Both the position numbers and the translations under genes were made by a program. A stretch of DNA of 22,955 nt from JBKEAD01 sp047973165 (GTDB lineage Bacteria; Verrucomicrobiota; Verrucomicrobiia; Chthoniobacterales; JBKEAD01): positions 1 to 22,955 of the forward strand of contig JBKEBM010000131.1 in NCBI GenBank assembly GCA_047973165.1, read 5' to 3'. The notes beneath the pieces were generated by a model. The model worked only from the letters and a program-made list of their open reading frames with translations. It ran no database searches and was not told the origin of the DNA. This document shows positions 8,058 to 13,200 of this stretch, piece by piece. Numbering within the stretch: the stretch's first letter is position 1; every line of letters begins with the position of its first letter.

Positions 8058-8614
8058 AACATGTGAATGGAGAGCTGACGATCGAGTCCGGCTGCATGGA
8101 TTTCATTGCGAATAAAGGCGACTATTTCGGACTGCAGGTGCCGGCAGTCACGCCGCCAGTGTTTTGCTGTTCGCAGTGTTTTGACACAGCGGTGCAGATC
8201 AAGAAAATCAACTTGTTCCGCGCCACTGTGAAGAATTTTTTTGAGATTTTGGCGAAGCAGGTTGAAGAAAAATAATTCGTAACCGCTGCCAGCATCACGG
8301 GCAATTTTTTCCAGGGAAAGGCAAACCGGAGCAGGAAGCGGAGTAAAACCGCTTGCAATCTCCTGGTAGCCGAGACTGGAAAGAACAGTTTGCACAATCT
8401 TCTGAATGTTCTGTGTGGAAACAACCGTCCCATCAAAATCATATTTTAAAAAAACGCAGATACTGACGGTGATGTCTTTGGAAAGAACCCACTCAGAGTA
8501 ACCCGCATCTTCTGCCGCACGCTGAACAGACTGGCAGAGCCAGGAGGGATCAAAAGCCTGGGTCCGACCGTCGGAAAAACGGACGAGTGGCATTTCGTCC
8601 CGCAGGTTAATCAT
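8054..8614 (-). CDS. Protein with an ATP-cone-like N-terminal domain, coupled to nrdR
   Basis: I do not recognise this 186-residue protein as a named family. Its first 90 residues follow the ATP-cone pattern: PLVRFSDGRTQAFDPSWL, then helices, then VVSTQNIQKIVQTVLSSLGY. This lines up by eye with the ATP-cone of the adjacent NrdR (TIKRDGRHEPFDRQKLISG). The ATP-cone binds ATP/dATP and is known from NrdR and ribonucleotide reductase large subunits. The remaining 95 residues (ELFFFNLLRQNLKKIL, FLDLHRCVKTLRTAKHWRRD) look alpha-helical, with no signal peptide or membrane segment. Its ATG overlaps the nrdR stop (ATGA, 8611-8614) and its stop overlaps the HIT start. A role in dNTP sensing is an inference from domain and context only. 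Confidence 0.6.
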   Translation of the reverse strand: MINLRDEMPLVRFSDGRTQAFDPSWLCQSVQRAAEDAGYSEWVLSKDITVSICVFLKYDFDGTVVSTQNIQKIVQTVLSSLGYQEIASGFTPLPAPVCLSLEKIARDAGSGYELFFFNLLRQNLKKILHSGAEQVDFLDLHRCVKTLRTAKHWRRDCRHLQSEIVAFIRNEIHAAGLDRQLSIHML

Positions 8615-9102
8615 GCTTTGAAAAGCTCGGGTTGTGCCGGGGTGCGGAGCACTTTTTTTTCCATGATTTCGATCTCTTCGAGAAATTCGCCAACTTCTTC
8701 GAAGGCCCGGTAGATAGAGGCGTAGCGGACGTAGGCAACCGGGTCCAGGGCGTGGAGTTGCTCCATGGCTTTCAATCCAATCTCCTGGGTGGTCACTTCG
8801 CGGACCTGGGTTGCTTCAAAATCGTTGAGGATGTTTTCGACGCACTCCTCTATTTTTGCAACTCCGATAGGGCGTTTTTCACAAGCTTTTATAAAGCCCG
8901 ATATTAGTTTCTGCCTGTCAAAAGGTTCGTGCCGTCCGTCACGTTTGATTGTGCGGAGTTCGACGCGCTCGACCTGTTCGTAGGTGGTAAAGCGGTTCTG
9001 ACAAGCCAGGCACTCCCGGCGTCGCCGAATCGTATCTCCCTCTTTGGAAAGCCGGGAGTCGATTACTTTGTCTTCAGCAGAAGAACATTTGGGACAACGC
9101 AT
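8611..9102 (-). CDS. nrdR: Transcriptional repressor NrdR
   Basis: The 163-residue protein has the standard length and layout of NrdR. A zinc ribbon has Cys3, Cys6, Cys31 and Cys34 (MRCPKC and CLACQNRFTTYE), with the conserved VIDSR stretch between them. An ATP-cone follows from about 47 to 137 (RDGRHEPFDRQKL to VAYVRYASIYR). NrdR senses ATP/dATP and represses ribonucleotide reductase genes. It heads a three-gene operon in which each gene overlaps the next by ATGA. NrdR-box-like sites lie over and just upstream of the start codon, suggesting autoregulation. The C-terminal 20 residues are variable in the family. No Shine-Dalgarno site is seen. Confidence 0.97.
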   Translation of the reverse strand: MRCPKCSSAEDKVIDSRLSKEGDTIRRRRECLACQNRFTTYEQVERVELRTIKRDGRHEPFDRQKLISGFIKACEKRPIGVAKIEECVENILNDFEATQVREVTTQEIGLKAMEQLHALDPVAYVRYASIYRAFEEVGEFLEEIEIMEKKVLRTPAQPELFKA

Positions 9103-9107
9103 TGTGT
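9092..9107. promoter_or_regulatory. NrdR-box-like site overlapping the nrdR start codon (proximal)
   Basis: On the minus strand this region reads ACACAATGCGTTGT. It agrees at about 11 of 16 positions with the NrdR palindrome acaCwAtATaTwGtgt as I remember it. It overlaps the ATG at 9100-9102, so part of the match comes from codons for Met-Arg-Cys. It lies exactly 42 bp from the distal, better site. Confidence 0.4.
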
Positions 9108-9133
9108 TAAAGTGAGGTAAACTTATAGAAAGA

Positions 9134-9149
9134 CTACAACATATTGTGT
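9134..9149. promoter_or_regulatory. NrdR-box-like site upstream of nrdR (distal), inside an extended dyad
   Basis: The minus strand reads ACACAATATGTTGT, about 13 of 16 matches to the remembered NrdR-box consensus. It is nested in a larger dyad: ACAACA/TGTTGT (9136-9141 with 9147-9152) inside AGAAAGA/TCTTTCT (9127-9133 with 9156-9162). A TTGACA hexamer for the nrdR direction lies at 9150-9155 and TATAAG at 9122-9127, but their 22 bp spacing is too long for a normal promoter. Confidence 0.5.
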
Positions 9150-9236
9150 TGTCAATCTTTCTGTGATTTTTCCGGAAAATTTTTATTGCTCAATTTACCC
9201 ATAAAAAAATCGACTTTTTAAAAAACAAAAATTCAA

Positions 9237-9860
9237 ATGAGGGCTATGCGTTTTGAGAGTCAGTCTTCAGAAGTGAACATACGCATTACGCACGATGGCA
9301 GAGATCAGGACGTTCGCATCTCTAATAAAAGCAATGGAAACTGGAAGGTGAACCTGAACATTTCGGACGACGGTGAAGTCATTTTCAAAGAGGAGTCTGA
9401 AGACAAACCTAAACCCAGGACCAAACCCGACTCCAAAGCGAAATCTAAATCCAGGGTCGAACCCAAACCTGAATCGAAATTCTCGCAGCCAATGGATACG
9501 GCAATCCCCACCCGGACAAAGGTAGTTTCATCTTTATTAATCGGTGCTGCGATTATTATTTTGCTGCTGATTGTCGCTCTGCCTTTTGTAAATCCGTGGC
9601 TTCAGGTCTTTCACCCCGATATTTACAACTCCTTTTTGTGGCCGCGTTTACATTTTCCGAATAGCACAGGCGCGATAATTACCACCTTTGCTATTGCAAT
9701 CGTTTACTTCGTCCCAAGTTTCTTACTTATCGGGCACAGGTGGTTTAAGTGGGCGTTTATTTTAAACCTGCTCACAGGCTGGACGATTTGGGGCTGGGTA
9801 ATATGCCTGGTCTGGTTTTTTATCCTGTTGCTGGAAGACAGATTTTCCAAAAAATCGTAA
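9237..9860 (+). CDS. Membrane protein with a superinfection-immunity-like C-terminal region
   Basis: The 207-residue product has three parts. Residues 1-52 are polar and probably beta-rich (NIRITHDGRDQDVRI, NWKVNLNISDDGEVIFKEE). Residues 53-85 are a K/P/S-rich low-complexity linker. Residues about 97-118, 145-166 and 171-198 are three hydrophobic segments. The last segment, FILNLLTGWTIWGWVICLVW, resembles the N-LL-GWT-GW motif of the superinfection immunity protein family (T4 Imm-like), which is also common in bacterial chromosomes without known phage function. The N-terminal soluble part is not one I recognise. The start at 9237 is uncertain; an in-frame ATG lies at 9246. It is divergent from nrdR and convergent with pfkA. 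Confidence 0.7.
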   Translation: MRAMRFESQSSEVNIRITHDGRDQDVRISNKSNGNWKVNLNISDDGEVIFKEESEDKPKPRTKPDSKAKSKSRVEPKPESKFSQPMDTAIPTRTKVVSSLLIGAAIIILLLIVALPFVNPWLQVFHPDIYNSFLWPRLHFPNSTGAIITTFAIAIVYFVPSFLLIGHRWFKWAFILNLLTGWTIWGWVICLVWFFILLLEDRFSKKS

Positions 9861-9878
9861 ATTTATTCCGGGTGCGCC

Positions 9879-10880
9879 CTAAACTTCAACCGGATCACCG
9901 AATTCGATGCGAAGATTTCGGGACAGGCGGATGAGTTCCGGTGCGGGGTGTTTTTTTACCCCAATGACTTTTTCGAGGTCGATGAGCGTCACTCGGCTGC
10001 GCTGCAGGGCGGTCATCATGGCACTTTCTCCCTGGAGGAGGCCAATGGTGGCGAGTTCTCCCATGCGACTTGCAAGGACACGGTCGAAATGCGTTGGCAC
10101 ACCGCCGCGCTGCACATGCCCCAGCACCGTTTTGCGGGCTTCCTGGCTAAATTCATCGCCACCGCGGCTTTTTTTCATGCGTTCAGCAAATTCATCAGCC
10201 GTGCAGACGCCTTCGGCAATAACGATAATACTGTTATTTTTTGTCCTTGAGTAATGTTCGCTCAGGCGGTGGATAACGCGGTCCATATTAACCCGAAACT
10301 CGGGGACGACAGCGACTTCCGCACCGCAACTGATGGCTGTGGTCAGAGCAAGGTAGCCGGAATTTCGTCCCATAACTTCAACTAAAAAGCAGCGTCGATG
10401 CGAGCGGGCCGTATCTTTGATTCTGTCGATCATGGACATGATGGTGTTTGCGGCGGTATCGACGCCGATGGCCATTTCGGTCCCCCAGATGTCGTTGTCG
10501 ATGCTGCCGGGGATGCCGATGACAGGGAAGCCCAGTTTGTTGAGTTCGATTGCACCGCTCAGGGAGCCATCGCCACCGATGACAATTACGCCGCCGATTT
10601 CATTTTCGCGCAAAATAGCCAGGGCTTCCTGGCGGCCTTCTTCGGTATAGAAGCGCTTGCAGCGACTGGTTTGTAAAAAAGTGCCTCCCCGGTCGAGAGC
10701 GTTGGCCATGGCACCGTCATTTAGTTCGATAAATTCCCGTTTAAAAATTCCGTCGTAACCATCACTTATACCGATGACCTCGGTTCCATGGCTGATTGCG
10801 GTGCGGTGAATTGCACGGATGGCGGGGTTCATTCCCGGTGAGTCTCCGCCGGAAGTTAAGACTGCGATTTTTCTAAGCAT
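9879..10880 (-). CDS. pfkA: ATP-dependent 6-phosphofructokinase
   Basis: The 333-residue protein phosphorylates fructose-6-phosphate to fructose-1,6-bisphosphate in glycolysis. Motifs are LTSGGDSPGMNPAIRA at the N terminus, GGDGS at 101-105, PGSIDND at 123-129 with catalytic Asp127, GVDTAANT, and MGRNSGYLAL. Gly in GGDGS and Gly in PGSIDND are the residues expected of ATP-dependent enzymes; pyrophosphate-dependent relatives usually have GGDDS and PKTIDND. Length fits the bacterial group A enzyme. The start has no Shine-Dalgarno site. A 16 bp palindrome lies about 110 bases upstream and could be an operator. Confidence 0.96.
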   Translation of the reverse strand: MLRKIAVLTSGGDSPGMNPAIRAIHRTAISHGTEVIGISDGYDGIFKREFIELNDGAMANALDRGGTFLQTSRCKRFYTEEGRQEALAILRENEIGGVIVIGGDGSLSGAIELNKLGFPVIGIPGSIDNDIWGTEMAIGVDTAANTIMSMIDRIKDTARSHRRCFLVEVMGRNSGYLALTTAISCGAEVAVVPEFRVNMDRVIHRLSEHYSRTKNNSIIVIAEGVCTADEFAERMKKSRGGDEFSQEARKTVLGHVQRGGVPTHFDRVLASRMGELATIGLLQGESAMMTALQRSRVTLIDLEKVIGVKKHPAPELIRLSRNLRIEFGDPVEV

Positions 10881-10991
10881 GCTGATTTCGAGGATTCTCT
10901 GGCATTTTTTATCTACCTAAAACCCGGATTGAAAAAATTTTCGGCCTCTTCAATAGCCGAGGAAAAAGGATATCGCAAAGAAATTTAAAAA

Positions 10992-11007
10992 AACTTTGAA
11001 CAAAGTT
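10992..11007. promoter_or_regulatory. 16 bp palindrome upstream of pfkA, candidate operator
   Basis: AACTTTGAACAAAGTT is a 7 bp perfect inverted repeat with a 2 bp centre. It lies 112 to 127 bases upstream of the pfkA ATG. Such symmetry fits a dimeric repressor. Read on the minus strand it is followed by a T run, so a weak terminator is an alternative, but the 2-base loop and AT-rich stem argue against that. Confidence 0.35.
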
Positions 11008-11042
11008 CTCTCTGTAGGGTCTGTATTATCGGTTAAGGTTGT

Positions 11043-11116
11043 GATTCGGGTCACTGTCAGGTCAGTTTTTTCATTGTTTCTGACCTGGCGATAGTGGCCC
11101 GAATCTTTTTTTCTTT
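11043..11116 (+). terminator. Long hairpin with U tract in the pfkA-methyltransferase gap; orphan terminator or small RNA 3' end
   Basis: The arm 11043-11065 pairs with 11080-11105 through a stem of more than 20 bp. It contains G-U pairs and a small bulge, with the ends GATTCGGG and CCCGAATC pairing exactly. The loop is 14 bases and a T7-C-T3 tract follows. On the plus strand this is a textbook terminator, yet the nearest plus-strand gene ends at 9860, beyond the whole of pfkA. It may end a small unannotated RNA starting in 10881-11040, where TATTAT at 11024-11029 is a possible -10. The remainder of the 290 bp gap shows no gene. Confidence 0.55.
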
Positions 11117-11170
11117 AGAGGTTTTCAGAGGTTTTTCTTTAAATGGGGTTTCCGGATGTACCCTGTAATC

Positions 11171-11950
11171 TTAATCCACCCTCTGCGCCAGCAAAGCCAC
11201 ACGGGGCCACCACCAGACGATTCGCTCGCCCTCCTCTGCAATCTGAAAAACCTCCCGTGCCTGCTCCGGCGCATTTTTTACAAGCTCACGAACCTGTCTT
11301 CGACTCTCCTCCTCCGTTGCCGCAGTCTGAAAATACCACTCCAGGTCCGGCTGCTTAAAGGGTATCGTTCCACAGCGCAAAACCTGCAAGCCGCTGGTCT
11401 CACATAAACCCTGCCATTCCTTCGGCGGAAGAAAACGCCCATGACTCGGATCGCGCAATTTCTCCACCCGGTGAATCCACTCCGCAGCCTCCGGCGCATC
11501 GTCCGGCACACTGCCATCGATTAGCAAAAAATATCCCCCCACCCGCAGCACTCGCCGGACCTCTGACAAAAACTCCGCCCGCCTGCTGAAGTGATGCGCC
11601 GCAACCCGACAAGTCACCAGGTCAAAACTCCCATCCGCAAATGGAAATCGCTCAGCCTCATGCTGCACCGTAGTCAGCGACAGTCCCTTTTCCGCAGCCA
11701 GCCTCGCCGTATTTTCCAGCATTGCCGGAGAAAGGTCGCTCGCCGTTACCCTCATCCCACGAGCTGCCAGAAACACTGCGGTATGCCCGCCACCAGTTGC
11801 CACATCCAGAGCTTCAGCATTCGGTGCAAAAGAAAGCCCCTCCAGTGCTCTGGCTACATCCGCTGTATTTGCCAGAATATGTGACGAACCATACCGCCCG
11901 CTCTGCTTATCAAACTGATCCAACGACGCCTGCTGTGCTGCATCCAACAT
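11171..11950 (-). CDS. Class I SAM-dependent methyltransferase (UbiE/Methyltransf_11 type)
   Basis: The 259-residue protein has the Rossmann-fold order of class I methyltransferases. Motif I is ALDVATGGGHTAVF near 47-60, post-I is VTASDLSPAML near 67-77, motif II is FDLVTCRVAAHHF near 108-120, and motif III is GGYFLLIDGSVPDD near 146. The C-terminal 100 residues form the variable substrate lid. The substrate cannot be told from sequence; relatives act on small molecules or quinones. It stands alone between pfkA and sucB, all on the minus strand, with 125 bases to sucB that show no gene or clear signal. Confidence 0.87.
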   Translation of the reverse strand: MLDAAQQASLDQFDKQSGRYGSSHILANTADVARALEGLSFAPNAEALDVATGGGHTAVFLAARGMRVTASDLSPAMLENTARLAAEKGLSLTTVQHEAERFPFADGSFDLVTCRVAAHHFSRRAEFLSEVRRVLRVGGYFLLIDGSVPDDAPEAAEWIHRVEKLRDPSHGRFLPPKEWQGLCETSGLQVLRCGTIPFKQPDLEWYFQTAATEEESRRQVRELVKNAPEQAREVFQIAEEGERIVWWWPRVALLAQRVD

Positions 11951-12075
11951 CTCGCGACCATGCTCCTGGCTGCCGTAAAAGTGAAGAAAATTCAGCCCGT
12001 CCGGATGAATTCACACCGCAGCATTCGTAGTCAGACTCCAGGCGACCAACGCTGACACACAAGCCCCGTTGAGCG

Positions 12076-13194
12076 TTAAGTCCCCAGCAGCATACGGGCC
12101 GGGTTTTCCAGACAGTCTTTTACGCGGATCAGGAAGGTGACGGCTTCTTTGCCATCGACTACACGATGGTCGTAGCTCAGGGCGAGATACATCATCGGGC
12201 GGATTTCCACCTTGCCGTTGATTGCCATTGGACGCTCCTGAATTTTGTGCATTCCGAGGATGCCGCTTTGCGGTGGGTTCAGAATCGGTGTGCTCATCAG
12301 CGAACCGTAAACACCTCCGTTGGAAATGGTGAAAACTCCTCCCTGCAAATCTTCGAGACCGATTTTTCCTTCGCGGGCTTTGCCGGCATAGTTCACCAGG
12401 TCCTGCTCGATCGCAGCGAAGTTTTTTTCATCACAATCGCGCAAAACGGGCACGATCAGTCCGCGCTCGGTGCCGACGGCGACACCAATATCGTAGTAAT
12501 TATTGGTGACGAGATAGTCGCCTTCCATACGGGAATTGATGGTTGGCACCTGGTGCAGCGCATCCACGACGGCCTTCACAAAGAAAGACATGAAGCCGAG
12601 CTTGATGCCGTTTTTCTTTTGAAATTCAGGCTGCATCTCTTTGCGGATGCGCATAATTTCGCTCATGTCGCATTCGTTAAAAGTCGTCAGAATTGCAGCG
12701 GAGTGCTGGGCGGCCACGAGCTGGGTTGCGATCTTGCGACGCAGCGGCGAAAGTTTTTTGCGCGTAGTCCGCGGATCATCCGGTGCGGCCATGATGCTCT
12801 TTTGCGGAGCGGGCGCAGGTGTCGTCTCCAACTCTGCAGGGGCAGCCTGCGGCTCGGGAGCTTTTTCTTTTTTCGGAGCGGGTTTCGGTTTGGCTTCAGC
12901 AGCTGGTTTTTCTTTTTCGGGACTCTTTTCTTTCCTGGGAGCCTCTTCTTTTTTAGCGGCTCCTTCGGCGATTTTTGCAACGACTTCGCCCACTTTGACT
13001 TCTTCTCCTTCCGGAACTACAATGGACAGAACGCCACTTTCCAGTGCCGTAACTTCTGTGGAGACTTTATCCGTTTCCAGAGTGAATAAAATGTCTCCGC
13101 TTGCGACCTGGTCGCCATCGTTTTTATGCCAGACCGATAAAACGCCGGACGTTACGGACTCTCCAACTGATGGAACTTTTACTTCATTGCTCAT
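12076..13194 (-). CDS. sucB: 2-oxoglutarate dehydrogenase E2, dihydrolipoyllysine succinyltransferase
   Basis: The 372-residue E2 transfers succinyl groups from lipoate to CoA in the TCA cycle. Residues 1-75 form one lipoyl domain with the lipoylated Lys43 in LETDKVST. Residues about 76-140 are a linker rich in K, E, P and A. The acyltransferase core starts near 145 (KKLSPLRRKIATQL) and ends with SYDHRVVDGKEAV, His343 and Asp347 being catalytic. The peripheral subunit-binding domain that normally sits between linker and core (about 35 residues, S-P-A-x-R-K and G-x-G-x-x-G-R-x-x-K pattern) is not recognisable. The LSPLRRKIAT stretch belongs to the core. The total is shorter than the roughly 400 residues of E. 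coli SucB. The gene follows sucA after six bases; no lpd gene is in the window. Confidence 0.93.
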   Translation of the reverse strand: MSNEVKVPSVGESVTSGVLSVWHKNDGDQVASGDILFTLETDKVSTEVTALESGVLSIVVPEGEEVKVGEVVAKIAEGAAKKEEAPRKEKSPEKEKPAAEAKPKPAPKKEKAPEPQAAPAELETTPAPAPQKSIMAAPDDPRTTRKKLSPLRRKIATQLVAAQHSAAILTTFNECDMSEIMRIRKEMQPEFQKKNGIKLGFMSFFVKAVVDALHQVPTINSRMEGDYLVTNNYYDIGVAVGTERGLIVPVLRDCDEKNFAAIEQDLVNYAGKAREGKIGLEDLQGGVFTISNGGVYGSLMSTPILNPPQSGILGMHKIQERPMAINGKVEIRPMMYLALSYDHRVVDGKEAVTFLIRVKDCLENPARMLLGT

Positions 13195-13200
13195 GAGATT

